A DNA stretch of 64,000 nt from Tessaracoccus aquimaris. Lineage in GTDB: Bacteria; Actinomycetota; Actinomycetes; Propionibacteriales; Propionibacteriaceae. The stretch is from assembly GCF_001997345.1 (NCBI RefSeq), contig NZ_CP019606.1, forward strand, positions 2,666,001 to 2,730,000. The letters run 5' to 3'. Positions 31,035-39,903 of this stretch are shown piece after piece. The notes under the pieces are model-generated. The model had not been told where the DNA came from and did no database searches. It saw only the letters and a program-made list of their open reading frames with translations. Every line of letters starts with the position of its first letter. Within the stretch, counting starts at the first letter, position 1. The translations under genes were made by a program, and so were the position numbers.

Positions 31035-31942
31035 GTCGCCTCGTGGTGATCGGCAGCGTGATCGGCGACCAGATGATGACGGTGCCACACCTGCCGGAGC
31101 GTGGCGGCGACGTCCTCGCGGGACCGGTCGCCGCGCAGCCGGGCGGCGCCTACAACATCGTCGCCGCCGCGATCCGGATGGGCCTGGAGACCGCCGTCGC
31201 CGGACGGATCGGGACGGGGCCGATCGGCTCGCTGCTGACCGACGCCCTCGCCGGGCTGGGCGTGCCGGTGCTGATCCCTCGCAGCGGCGAAGGGGACTCC
31301 GGCACCAGCATCGGGTTCATCGAGCCGGACGGGGAGCGCACCTTCGTCACCAGCCCCGGCGTCGAGCAGGAGATCACAGACGCTGATCTCGCGGGCATCG
31401 CGTGGCGGCCCGACGATCTCGTCTACCTGAGCGGCTACGACCTGCTCTACCCGGAGACGGGACCGGCCGTCGCGCGCTGGCTCGACGGGTTCACGCCCGC
31501 AGGGCTGCTGCTCGATCCGGGGCCGCTGATCGCAGAGGTGCCTGCCCCCGTCCTGGACCGGGTGCTCGGGTCGGCGACCGTGTTCAGCATGAACGAACGG
31601 GAGGCGGCGATCCTCGGGCAGCCGCCCGCGGGCCCGTTGACGCTCTGGGATCGGCTGCCTCGACCGGAGGCCGTCGTGCTGGTGCGCGTCGGGGCGGACG
31701 GCGCCTGGCTGCACCGACGCGACCGCGACCCACTCCTGATCGAGAGCCCGCCGGTCGACGTCGTGGACTCCACCGGCGCGGGCGACGCGCACGCCGGGGC
31801 CCTGCTCGCCTTCCTCGCCGAGGGCCTCGAGGTCGATCAGGCGGTGCTGCTCGCCAACGTCGCTGCGGGGATGGCCGTCACGGTGCAGGGCTCGGCCACG
31901 GGGCCCACCCGCTCCGAACTGTTCGCGGCGCTCGAAGGCTGA
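31031..31942 (+). CDS. PfkB-family carbohydrate/nucleoside kinase
   Basis: 303 residues. PfkB signature 1 lies around GDVLAGPVAAQPGGAYNIVAAA and signature 2 is DSTGAGDAHAGALLAFL, with the catalytic Asp in GAGD. It phosphorylates a sugar or nucleoside using ATP in the cytosol. It overlaps the ADP-ribosylglycohydrolase gene by 4 bases, so the pair probably forms one salvage pathway. Ribose or a ribonucleoside is the likely substrate, but this is inference. Confidence 0.9.
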   Translation: MSRLVVIGSVIGDQMMTVPHLPERGGDVLAGPVAAQPGGAYNIVAAAIRMGLETAVAGRIGTGPIGSLLTDALAGLGVPVLIPRSGEGDSGTSIGFIEPDGERTFVTSPGVEQEITDADLAGIAWRPDDLVYLSGYDLLYPETGPAVARWLDGFTPAGLLLDPGPLIAEVPAPVLDRVLGSATVFSMNEREAAILGQPPAGPLTLWDRLPRPEAVVLVRVGADGAWLHRRDRDPLLIESPPVDVVDSTGAGDAHAGALLAFLAEGLEVDQAVLLANVAAGMAVTVQGSATGPTRSELFAALEG

Positions 31943-32034
31943 CGCGGCAGGCAGGTATGCCGCGAAGCGGGCACCCCTGCCACCAACTCGACCATGGATG
32001 GCTAGCCTGAAGTCCTACGCCAAAGGAGCCGCAC

Positions 32035-33150
32035 ATGCGCATCGGAGTGCCCCGCGAGATCAAGAACAGCGAGTACCGGGTCGCGATCACTCCGGTGGGG
32101 GTGCACGAGTTGACGCTGCGCGGGCACACTGTGCTGATCGAGGCGGGGGCAGGCGCGGGTTCCTCCATCGCCGACTCCGACTACGAGGCGGTCGGGGCAA
32201 GCCTCGTCGAGAGCGCCGACGACCTGTGGGCCGCGTCTGAGCTGATCCTGAAGGTCAAGGAGCCGATGCCGGAGGAGTACCACCGGCTGCGCGAGGACCT
32301 CGTAGTGTTCACCTATCTGCACCTGGCCGCGGAGGAGGACCTGGTCGACGCGCTGCTCGCCGCCGGGACCACGTCGGTCGCCTACGAGACGGTGCAGATG
32401 CCGTCCGGGCTGCTCCCGCTGCTCTATCCGATGAGCGAGGTCGCCGGCTGCCTCGCCCCGCAGGTCGGCGCCAACGAACTGCTGAAGAACTCCGGCGGGC
32501 GGGGCCTGCTGATGGGCGGCATCGGAGGGGTCGCCAACGCGAAGGTCGTCGTGCTCGGGGCGGGCGTCGTGGGGCAGAACGCCACCGAGGTCGCGATCGG
32601 GATGGGCGCCGACGTCACGCTGCTCGACACCAACCTGGAGAAGTTGCGCGCCTGTCTCGGCAGGTGGGGCAACCGGGTGACGCAACTTGCGTCGTCGTCG
32701 CTCGTGGTGCGGGAGCAGGTGCTCGACGCCGACCTGGTGATCGGCACGGTGCTTGTGCCAGGGGCACGCGCCCCGAAGCTCGTCACCGAGGAAATGGTGG
32801 CGCAGATGAAACCGGGCTCGGTGCTTGTTGACGTGTCCATCGACCAGGGTGGCTGCTTCGAATCGAGCAGGCCGACCACGCACGAGGACCCCACCTTCCA
32901 GGTGCACGGCTCGACGTTCTACTGCGTGTCCAACATGCCGGGCGTGGTGCCGATCACGTCGACGTGGGCGTTGACGAACTCGACGCTTCCCTACGTCATC
33001 GCGCTCGCCGAGCACGGCTGGCGGGACGCGATGCGCCACGACGCCGCCCTGGCGAAGGGCCTGTCGACCCAGGCCGGCCGGCTGACGTCCGAACCGGTGG
33101 CCGCGGCGTTCGGGCGGGCTTGGGTGCCCGTCTCGGAGGTGCTTGCCTGA
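32035..33150 (+). CDS. ald: Alanine dehydrogenase
   Basis: 371 residues, the standard Ald length. It interconverts L-alanine and pyruvate plus ammonia with NAD. The N-terminal MRIGVPREIKNSEYRVAITP, the substrate Lys in LKVKEPMPEEY, the His in FTYLHLAAEEDLV and the Rossmann loop VVLGAGVVGQNA are all present. An AAAGGAG ribosome-binding site precedes the ATG. A -10-like TAGCCT lies about 30 bases upstream, so it has its own promoter after the kinase operon. Confidence 0.96.
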   Translation: MRIGVPREIKNSEYRVAITPVGVHELTLRGHTVLIEAGAGAGSSIADSDYEAVGASLVESADDLWAASELILKVKEPMPEEYHRLREDLVVFTYLHLAAEEDLVDALLAAGTTSVAYETVQMPSGLLPLLYPMSEVAGCLAPQVGANELLKNSGGRGLLMGGIGGVANAKVVVLGAGVVGQNATEVAIGMGADVTLLDTNLEKLRACLGRWGNRVTQLASSSLVVREQVLDADLVIGTVLVPGARAPKLVTEEMVAQMKPGSVLVDVSIDQGGCFESSRPTTHEDPTFQVHGSTFYCVSNMPGVVPITSTWALTNSTLPYVIALAEHGWRDAMRHDAALAKGLSTQAGRLTSEPVAAAFGRAWVPVSEVLA

Positions 33151-33221
33151 GCGACACCTGGTCGCCATCCGGCCACTCCCGCTGCTCCTAGACTCGTGGG
33201 TTCAGCCCGAGAGGAACGCGC

Positions 33222-34271
33222 GTGACCGAGACAGCCACCACCTTCCCCGACACCGTCCGACCCTCCGCCGAGCGGGTCGGCGTCCTGTTCGCCAACCTCG
33301 GCACCCCGGAGGGCACCGACTACCGCTCGATGCGCCGCTACCTGGGCGAGTTCCTCTCCGACAAGCGCGTCGTCGACCTGCCGTCGTGGAAGTGGCAGCC
33401 GATCCTGCAGTTGGCGGTGCTGACCCGCCGCCCGTTCACGTCAGGCGCGATCTACCGCTCGATCTGGAACGAGACCGACGACGAGTCGCCCATGATGACG
33501 ATCACCCGGCGCCAGGTCGAGGCGCTGCGCGCCGCTGCCGCCGAGCGGTTCGGCGAGGACGTCGTCGTGGACGTGTGCATGCGCTACGGCAACCCGTCGA
33601 CGTCGGACGTGCTGAACCGGCTGGCCGAGGCGGGCTGCACCCGGATCCTGTTCGTGCCGCTGTACCCGCACTACGCGGGCCCGACGTGGGCAACTGCGAA
33701 CGACCAACTGTTCCGGGCGCTGATGGCCATGAAGCGACAGCCAGCGGTCAGGGTCGCCCCCGAGTACTACGCGCGGCCGAGCTACCTCGACGCGCTTGCG
33801 GCGTCGGTGGAGGAGGCCTACGCGCGGCTCGACCACACGCCTGACGTGCTGATCGCGTCCTACCACGGCATGCCCCGGCGCTACTACGAGGAGGGCGACC
33901 CCTACTACGAGCAGTGCCTCGAGAACTCGCGACTGCTCGCCGAGCGCCTCGGCTGGGAACCGGAGCGGATCCACACCACGTTCCAGTCGGTGTTCGGGCG
34001 CGAGGAGTGGCTGCGGCCCTACACGATCGAGCACGCCGCCGACCTCGCACGGCAGGGCCGCACGGTCGCCGTCATCTCCCCCGCCTTCGCCGCCGACTGC
34101 GTCGAGACCCTCGAGGAGATCGACAAGCTGATCCGGGACGCCTACGAGTCCGCGGGAGGGCCTCGGTTCGACTACATCGCCTGCCTCAACGACTCCCCCG
34201 CGCACGTCGACGCGCTGCTGGAGGTCGTGGAGGAGAACCTGGCCGGCTGGGTCGCACCGCTGAACCGTTGA
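33222..34271 (+). CDS. hemH: Ferrochelatase (probably coproporphyrin-type)
   Basis: 349 residues from a GTG with GAGAGGAA upstream and TAGACT (33188-33193) as -10. It inserts ferrous iron into the porphyrin ring. The family start VGVLFANLGTPEGTD, the catalytic His in IASYHGMPRRYYEEGDPY, and the Glu in SPAFAADCVETLEEI are present. In Gram-positive bacteria the enzyme (CpfC) acts on coproporphyrin III, and that is the expected substrate here. No other heme genes are adjacent. Confidence 0.95.
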   Translation: MTETATTFPDTVRPSAERVGVLFANLGTPEGTDYRSMRRYLGEFLSDKRVVDLPSWKWQPILQLAVLTRRPFTSGAIYRSIWNETDDESPMMTITRRQVEALRAAAAERFGEDVVVDVCMRYGNPSTSDVLNRLAEAGCTRILFVPLYPHYAGPTWATANDQLFRALMAMKRQPAVRVAPEYYARPSYLDALAASVEEAYARLDHTPDVLIASYHGMPRRYYEEGDPYYEQCLENSRLLAERLGWEPERIHTTFQSVFGREEWLRPYTIEHAADLARQGRTVAVISPAFAADCVETLEEIDKLIRDAYESAGGPRFDYIACLNDSPAHVDALLEVVEENLAGWVAPLNR

Positions 34272-34338
34272 CACGCCTCCGGGTCGCTGACTAGCGTCGA
34301 AGCGAAGAGGCCGACCGATCCTCGGAGCTGAGGCGAAC

Positions 34339-34833
34339 ATGACCACCGTTGCCCCCGTCGAGTCCCTCGATCTCGAGCGCTATCTGGGGCTCTGGTACGA
34401 GATCGGGCGGCTGCCGCTCAAGTGGGAGGACCCGGCCGCGACCTGCATCACCGCCGAGTACCGCCTCGGCGAGGACGACGCCGTCGAGGTCGACAACCGC
34501 TGCTTCGACGAGGCTGGCGAGCCGACGCAGAGCTTGGGCCGGGCGACCGTGGTCGGCCCGGGAAGGCTGAAGGTCACCTTCCTGCCTGCGGCCCTGCGCT
34601 GGCTGCCGTTCACGCAGGGCGACTACTGGGTCCTGAAGATCGCCGGTGACTATTCGGTGTCGCTGGTCGGCACCCCGGACCACAAGAACCTGTGGCTGTT
34701 GGCCCGCGAGCCAGAACTGGACGAGGCGGTCGCCTCGGACTACCTGGACGAGGCGCGCCGTCAGGGCTTCTCCCTCGAGGCTTGGATCGCGCCTGTGCAG
34801 GACGGTCGCCGGGTCACCGACGACCTGTTGTAG
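34339..34833 (+). CDS. Lipocalin family protein (Blc-like)
   Basis: 164 residues. The lipocalin G-x-W motif is in RYLGLWYEIGRLP, followed by the YRLGEDDAVEVDNRC strand pair and DYWVLKIAGDYSVSLVGTPDHKNLWLLAREP, which is typical of bacterial Blc/apolipoprotein-D-type lipocalins. No signal peptide or lipobox is seen, so it is probably cytosolic, unlike E. coli Blc. Ligands are lipids or other hydrophobic molecules. It follows ferrochelatase after 67 bases; a tetrapyrrole-binding role is possible but only by context. Confidence 0.9.
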   Translation: MTTVAPVESLDLERYLGLWYEIGRLPLKWEDPAATCITAEYRLGEDDAVEVDNRCFDEAGEPTQSLGRATVVGPGRLKVTFLPAALRWLPFTQGDYWVLKIAGDYSVSLVGTPDHKNLWLLAREPELDEAVASDYLDEARRQGFSLEAWIAPVQDGRRVTDDLL

Positions 34834-34865
34834 TCCGCACCCGCCGGTGGCGGTGTTGGGCCACA

Positions 34866-35230
34866 ATGATCCGCATGCACGACGACCTGGCGACGATCCC
34901 GCTGACCCGCGACCTGTTCGACGAGCGGGAAAGGGTGCTCCTTGAGACTTCCCACACCCGGATCACCGCATCCGCCTTCGCTTCGGGCGTGGCGGCCCTC
35001 ACGATCGTCACGCCGCGCGTCCAGGCCGTGCTCCTTCCGTTCCGCGGGCAGCAGGTGTGGCGCTACCGGGTCGACGGTGAGGAGATGACGATGCGCACCC
35101 ACTTCGACGAGCCGGCTCGTTCGACGAAGTTCGGTGAGACCTACGGCCCCTTCATGCTGCACTGCGGCCTCACCGGGATTGGGGCGCCCTCTCCTCAGGA
35201 CACCCATGCCCACCACGGCGAACTCCCTAA
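34866..35230 (+). pseudogene. DUF4432 (aldose-epimerase-like) gene, 5' fragment interrupted by IS
   Basis: The first 121-odd codons of a DUF4432 protein, a galactose-mutarotase-like fold. The frame runs MHDDLATIPLTRDLFDERE through GVAALTIVTPRVQAVLLPF to HAHHGELPN, where an IS1380-type element enters. ATG at 34866 or, more likely, at 34875 (7 bases after CACAAT). Read with the 3' fragment starting at 36942, after removing the IS and one CTAA copy, the frame is continuous (…GELPNADYERPSLL…). The gene was probably for sugar recognition or epimerisation and is now disrupted. Confidence 0.9.
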
Positions 35231-36941
35231 CCTCGATGTTTCATCGGGTTGGTGAGCGGGGGCGTTCGGCGTCGTTGCCGGTGTTCAGCTGCTGATTCTG
35301 GCATGTGGGTGTGACAGATCGTCGCAGTGTCCGTTGCGGGCGGTCGGGTTCCACTCCCGAGAGGAGGATTCTGCTGGTCGGTGGGGCGGGTGGAGCCGCC
35401 TGGTCAGGTCTGTGCGACGGCGGTGCGGAGCCGGTTCATGCCGGTTAGGACGGTTCGGGCTTCGGGGGCGTGTTCGGCGAGATGGAGGACCTTGTGCCGG
35501 CAGCGGCGCACGAGAGTCGCGGGGATCTCGAACAAGCGTGCGCGGAGCCGTTTGGGTTCCCACTTCCTCGCGTCATGGCCGGTCAGAGCTATGGTCTGCA
35601 TCCAGGCGACGAGCTCGGAGGCGAGCTGGATGATCTGGCACCAGATCTGGTTCTGCGCGAAGCCCTGCAGCGGGAACTTCATCAAGCCCAGGTCCTTGGC
35701 GTTGCGGATCCGGTCTTCGCATCGTGCGCGGCGGCGGTGACGCAGCTCGAGGACGGGTAGCTGGCCGCGCGGGGTGTTGGTGGCGAACGCGGTGATGCGC
35801 ATTCCTTCGTGATCGGTGATCCGTAGTTGCGCTCCGGGGTGGGGGCGTTCCTTCCGCACGATCACCCGCATCCCGGCAGGCCACCCGGACAGGTCCAGCA
35901 GTCCGGTCAGCTCCGCCACCCACGCCCCCTCGCGGATCCCGTCGGTATCGGTGTCATAGGCCGGAGTCCACGCCTGCGCCTCATCGATATGTTCCAGCAG
36001 GTCAGGAGTGTGCGCGGGGAGAGTGAACCCGACGGAGTAGGCCAGCCGCCGCCTGGTCAGCCACTTGACGAAGTCCTTGGTGCCGCCGGCTCCGTCGGTG
36101 CGGATCAGAATCTTCTTCGACCCCCGCCTGCTCCGGGCCAGCAGGGCTGGTGGGAGCTGCGCGAGCGCGGCCTTGGTGACGGTGATGTGATCAGCCGCGG
36201 TGTTCGAGCCGGCGTTGCCGGGGCGGAGATGGATCGCCAGCGGTTCCCCAGTCCCTTCGCTGCCGTGGTCGAGGAACGCGCACAGCGGGTGATAGCCGAA
36301 GCCGCGTTTGAACGTCGGTGCGGCCTGCTCCTTCTCGCTGTGGACGTTGATCAGGGTGGCGTCGAGGTCGATGACCAGCGGGCTCTTCGCACTGGCCCCC
36401 GCGGCGGGGGAGTGCTCCCCGGCCAAGGCCCAGGCCCGTTCCCGCGCGGCGCGACGGGCATTCGAGATCGCCTCGATCACGGCGGGCGCGTCCTCAGCCA
36501 GCGTGGTGAGCATGCGGGAGATCGTGGGGGCCGAGGCGACGTCACCGAACAGGTCCGGTTCGCACCGCAGCAGATCAGCATCCGAAGCGTGCTCGCCGCC
36601 GATCGCGAGAGTGAGTGCGAGATCCAGCAGGACCTTCGAGCTGTGATGCTCTGCCAGCGGTTTCGTCCACGAATCCAGCGCCTCACGCAGCGAAGCAGCG
36701 AGGCCAGTGGCGTGAATCGTGTCGGTCAGCAGCACAGCGCCCGCATGCGCGAGGGCCGGAACCTCGGCGACGTCCACCCGCGGACGGGGGTAGAAGAACA
36801 AGGTAGGGTGGGACACCTGAAAGGTGCTCCTTCCAGCGGATGGCTACGGGTCTCAACACCTCGTATCATCCCAGGCCAGGAGCACCTTTCGCCATTCATT
36901 CCGCCGGTCGAGACCACACCCCCGTGAAATCTCGAGGCTAA
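35227..36941. mobile_element. IS1380-family insertion sequence with 4-bp target duplication
   Basis: The element spans 35231-36937 (1,707 bases). Its ends are imperfect inverted repeats: left CCTCGATGTTTCATCGGG, right (read inward) CCTCGAGATTTCACGGGG. It is flanked by direct repeats CTAA at 35227-35230 and 36938-36941, the 4-bp duplication typical of IS1380. It carries one transposase on the minus strand. The transposase frame is intact and the target gene reads through once the element is removed, both pointing to a recent insertion. Confidence 0.95.
35404..36816 (-). CDS. IS1380-family transposase
   Basis: 470 residues, intact. It has the DDE transposase fold with IS1380 landmarks: LVIDLDATLINVHSEKEQA (first acidic residues), FGYHPLCAFLDHGSEGTGE, LAIHLRPGNAGSNTAADHI, ILIRTDGAGGTKDFVKWL (second Asp), and the C-terminal RCEDRIRNAKDLGLMKFPLQ (Glu region). 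It catalyses cut-and-paste movement of the element. The start is 121 bases inside the right end. G+C is close to that of its neighbours. Confidence 0.96.
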   Translation of the reverse strand: MSHPTLFFYPRPRVDVAEVPALAHAGAVLLTDTIHATGLAASLREALDSWTKPLAEHHSSKVLLDLALTLAIGGEHASDADLLRCEPDLFGDVASAPTISRMLTTLAEDAPAVIEAISNARRAARERAWALAGEHSPAAGASAKSPLVIDLDATLINVHSEKEQAAPTFKRGFGYHPLCAFLDHGSEGTGEPLAIHLRPGNAGSNTAADHITVTKAALAQLPPALLARSRRGSKKILIRTDGAGGTKDFVKWLTRRRLAYSVGFTLPAHTPDLLEHIDEAQAWTPAYDTDTDGIREGAWVAELTGLLDLSGWPAGMRVIVRKERPHPGAQLRITDHEGMRITAFATNTPRGQLPVLELRHRRRARCEDRIRNAKDLGLMKFPLQGFAQNQIWCQIIQLASELVAWMQTIALTGHDARKWEPKRLRARLFEIPATLVRRCRHKVLHLAEHAPEARTVLTGMNRLRTAVAQT

Positions 36942-37647
36942 CGCTGACTACGAGCGCCCGAGTCTTCTGTTCGGCTCGACAGACGGAGTCGACACCGTTG
37001 CGCTCACGGGCACCGCCCAGGTACGCACCAGCCACCTGCTGTCGGCGACCTTCACCCCACGGATCACCCTGCGCAGCGACAGCCCGGCGCTCCGCTTCGA
37101 CATGGACATCACCAACCAGCGGCGCACTCCGATGAGCTACTCGTACCTGTGCCACGTGAACTGGGCGCCCGTTGACGGTGCCGAACTCGTCCAGCCCGTG
37201 CGACCAGCCCTGCCCGACTTCAAGGTCGACCCGCACCCCGGCCAGACGCCGGAGACGGCCGCGTACACCGCGCGCATCTCTGCCGACCCAACGCTCTCCA
37301 ACCGGATCGACCTCGCGCAGTCGCTGGTCCCCGAGTACTGCGCGGTCCTGACGCCCACTCCAGATGAGTCCGGCTGGGCCGAATTCCTCATGGTCCGGCC
37401 GGACGGTAAGGCCGCTTCGGTGCGCTACGACACCACGCGCCTGCCTCACGCCATCCGGTGGATCTCGAACACCGGCGACGAGGAGGCCGCTGGGTTCTGC
37501 CTTCCATCGACTGCCCACCACCACGGCCGCGCCGCGGCCGAGGCTGACGGCATGCTCGTCGAACTGGCCCCCGGAGCCAAGCACCACCTGGTCGTGATCG
37601 CGGACGTACTGGACGCCTCGACGGCCTCCTCACGACGTGCCGGCTGA
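36942..37647 (+). pseudogene. DUF4432 gene, 3' fragment after the IS
   Basis: In the frame continuing the 5' fragment it encodes ADYERPSLLFGSTDGVD, then TPRITLRSDSPALRFDMDIT and YLCHVNWAPVDGAELVQP, typical of the DUF4432 beta-sandwich core, ending ASTASSRRAG. It has no start of its own near the junction and is preceded by IS sequence, so expression of this half would need read-through. Its 3' end overlaps the next HAD gene by 11 bases, showing an original two-gene operon. Confidence 0.9.
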
Positions 37648-38323
37648 ACGGCCCCTTGGTGCCACGGATCGCCCTCTGTTCGTCTACGACCTCGACGGGG
37701 TCATCACGACCCGGGACACCTTGACGGCCCTGATTGTCGAGCGCCTGCGATCGCGACCCGGTCGCGCCCTTCGGGCGATACCTCACGCTGCCACGCGACT
37801 GTTCTGCCGCGGTGCCGCCCGACACGACCGTGCCCGTGCAGTCGTCGGACACGCACTGGCCGGACTCGGCCTGGATGAGTACGAGCGACTTGCCGCGACG
37901 GTCGGGGCCCGACTCGGCTCGGATTCACGCTGGATCCGGCGCGCGGTGTGCGAGCGGCTCCGGTCGCGACACGCAGCCGGAGCCCGCATCGTGATCGCGA
38001 CAGCGAGCGAAGAACTGCTCGTCAGAGCGCTCCTGGAGGGTGCGGGCGTGCCGTTCGACCTGCTGTCCGCCACCACACTGGGCACTGGCCGCTCGGGACT
38101 GCGGGTGGACGACTACCGGATCGGTCCCCGCAAGGCGACGGCGCTGCTCCAGGCCGGGGTGCGGATCGACGAGGCCACCTTCGTGACCGACTCGACGACC
38201 GACCTTCCGACTGCCCGGCTGGCGGCATCGGTCGAGCTGGTGGGAGCCTCACGGCGGACCTCTGCCGCCTTTCGTCGCGCGGGAGTCGCGGCTGACGAGG
38301 GGCAGGGCACCTCAAGACGTTGA
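37637..38323 (+). CDS. HAD-superfamily phosphatase (SerB-like, subfamily IB)
   Basis: 228 residues from a GTG that overlaps the end of the DUF4432 gene by 11 bases. Motif I is FVYDLDGVITTRDTL, motif II is IVIATASEELLVRALLEGAG, the Lys is in GPRKATALL, and motif IV is FVTDSTTDLPTARLA. This is the phosphoserine-phosphatase-like (HAD-IB) layout. The substrate is unknown. It lies in the sugar-related DUF4432 operon and faces the large catabolic operon tail to tail, 48 bases away. IS insertion upstream may have lowered its expression. Confidence 0.82.
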   Translation: MPAERPLGATDRPLFVYDLDGVITTRDTLTALIVERLRSRPGRALRAIPHAATRLFCRGAARHDRARAVVGHALAGLGLDEYERLAATVGARLGSDSRWIRRAVCERLRSRHAAGARIVIATASEELLVRALLEGAGVPFDLLSATTLGTGRSGLRVDDYRIGPRKATALLQAGVRIDEATFVTDSTTDLPTARLAASVELVGASRRTSAAFRRAGVAADEGQGTSRR

Positions 38324-38371
38324 GGGCTCCGCCGCCGCTGGCAGGTCGGCGACGGAGCCTATAAGCGTTGG

Positions 38372-39412
38372 CTACTCGTACAGGTTGGCCGCGATCGCGG
38401 GGTCGTCGAGGTTGGTCGCGTCGTACCACTCGAAGCCGGAGTCGATCACCTCGGGCAGCGTCTGACCGTCGATGGCCTTGATGGCCGCGATGACCGTCTC
38501 ATAGCCCATCTTGACCGGGGCCTGAGTGATGGCGCCGGCCTCCGAGCCGTCCCGGATGGCGTCCAACTGCGTCTTGCCCGAGTCGAAGCCGACGACCGTG
38601 ACATCGGCGTTGCCCGCCTCCTTCACTCCCTGCACGACACCGCCCGCTGCGGCCTCGTTGGTGCCGTACATACCCACGACGTCAGGGTTGGCTTGCACGA
38701 TCGACTTGGCCGCGTTTGCCGCGAGACCGACCTCCCCCGCGTACTGCTGCTGCAGCACCTTGATCTCTGGCGCGTTGTCCTTCATCCAGTCCTGGAAGCC
38801 GCGACAGCGGTCCTTGGCACTCTGCGAGGTCTGGTCGTGGCAGACGAGCCCCACCGTTCCCTTGCCGCCGATGAGCTCGGTCAGGTGCTCCGCAGCAGCC
38901 TGGGCGGCGGCATAGTTGTCGGTCTGCACAGTGGTCACCGGCACATCGGAGTCGACGGCGGAGTCGAACGCGATCACGGGGATCTTCGCTGCGGCGATCT
39001 CCTGCAGCACCGGCTCTGCGGCACCAGAGTCGAGCGCGGCGAACCCGATGGCCGCGGGCCGCGAGTCGAGGGCCGTCTTGAGCTGGTCCAACTGCTGCGT
39101 GACCTTCGTCTCGTCGTCGGGACCGACGAAGGCGATCTTGTAGCCGAACTCCTCGCCCGCCTGTTCTGCTCCCTCCTTCACGGCCTGCCAGTAGCGGTGC
39201 TGGAAGCCCTGGGAGACGAGGTAGATGGTCTTGGTGCCATCCCCCCTAGGCACGTCGCCGCTCGGCGCCGACGATTGGGCGGGTGAGGCCTGCTTCGAGG
39301 CCGGGGCTTTCGAGCTGGGCGCGCTTGGCCCTCCGGCGCTGGAGGTCGAGCACGCGCTGAGGCCGAGCACAAGCACGGCGGATGCGGCGATTGCCTGGCG
39401 CAGGATGCGCAT
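38372..39412 (-). CDS. ABC sugar-type substrate-binding lipoprotein 1 (RbsB-like)
   Basis: 346 residues. The lipobox is VLGLSAC (Cys at residue 21), followed by a Ser/Pro/Ala-rich linker to about residue 58, then a periplasmic-binding-protein type 1 fold (TIYLVSQGFQHRYWQAVKEG, PVIAFDSAVDSDVPVTTVQ, TVVGFDSGKTQLDAIRDG). It is the last gene of the minus-strand catabolic operon and the second binding protein in it, sharing only general fold features with the one at 46556. A perfect 8-base hairpin lies just upstream, suggesting separate control of its level. Confidence 0.9.
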   Translation of the reverse strand: MRILRQAIAASAVLVLGLSACSTSSAGGPSAPSSKAPASKQASPAQSSAPSGDVPRGDGTKTIYLVSQGFQHRYWQAVKEGAEQAGEEFGYKIAFVGPDDETKVTQQLDQLKTALDSRPAAIGFAALDSGAAEPVLQEIAAAKIPVIAFDSAVDSDVPVTTVQTDNYAAAQAAAEHLTELIGGKGTVGLVCHDQTSQSAKDRCRGFQDWMKDNAPEIKVLQQQYAGEVGLAANAAKSIVQANPDVVGMYGTNEAAAGGVVQGVKEAGNADVTVVGFDSGKTQLDAIRDGSEAGAITQAPVKMGYETVIAAIKAIDGQTLPEVIDSGFEWYDATNLDDPAIAANLYE

Positions 39413-39430
39413 GGCGGTTCCTTCCTGTCG

Positions 39431-39521
39431 GTCGGGAGTCCGTTCTCCCGACTGGCTGGTCTGGCTGGGCGCGACCGGATCTGGGCGCGCGCCACCAACG
39501 GCTCCGCCGGGTGGCGGAGCC
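39431..39521 (-). promoter_or_regulatory. Two intercistronic inverted repeats before binding-protein gene 1
   Basis: GTCGGGAG-TCCGTT-CTCCCGAC (39431-39452) and a second perfect 9-base stem GGCTCCGCC/GGCGGAGCC with loop GGGT (39500-39521) fill the 128-base gap between the ASRT-family gene and binding-protein gene 1. Neither has a T-tract. They look like mRNA-stabilising or processing hairpins that would set the higher level usually seen for binding proteins. Confidence 0.6.
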
Positions 39522-39540
39522 GGAGTCGGTTGAGAGTGCG

Positions 39541-39903
39541 TTACTCGCTGTATCCAGGGGTTGTGTAGAAGGCCATCTCTGGTTGCCTGACGTCCAGGCG
39601 GCCGTACTGAGCGACGATGGGTGCATCGGCAGACAGCGAGATCGCATACTGCTCCCCGACCGGCACCTCTACGCCGCCCATGTCGGAGGGCTCATTGGTG
39701 CGAAGGCAGCGCACCCTCTGGCCCTCTACCCGGAACTCGAACTGCGCTGGGGCCTTGTCTGTGTACCACAGCGTTGCGCGGACGGCGACGGGTGCGAGGT
39801 TGGTGTTGAGCACGATGATCGACTCGTGGCCGTAGAGTTCGCCGCCGGGTCCGTACGGGGGCAGCTCGGCGTCCGGGAACACCCAGGTGGTGCGCCCGGT
39901 CAT
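39541..39903 (-). CDS. Sensory-rhodopsin-transducer (ASRT) family protein
   Basis: 120 residues matching the whole ASRT family: WVFPDAELPPYGPGGELYGH, then ESIIVLNTNLAPVAVRATLWY, RCLRTNEPSDMGG and APIVAQYGRLDVRQPEMAFY. The founding member from Anabaena binds the photoreceptor ASR and forms a beta-sandwich tetramer; most homologues sit in bacteria without rhodopsins. No rhodopsin gene is in this window. Here it overlaps the NodB-type deacetylase gene by 4 bases within a catabolic operon, so a role in binding a carbohydrate or metabolite is more likely than light sensing. That role is inference. Confidence 0.88.
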   Translation of the reverse strand: MTGRTTWVFPDAELPPYGPGGELYGHESIIVLNTNLAPVAVRATLWYTDKAPAQFEFRVEGQRVRCLRTNEPSDMGGVEVPVGEQYAISLSADAPIVAQYGRLDVRQPEMAFYTTPGYSE

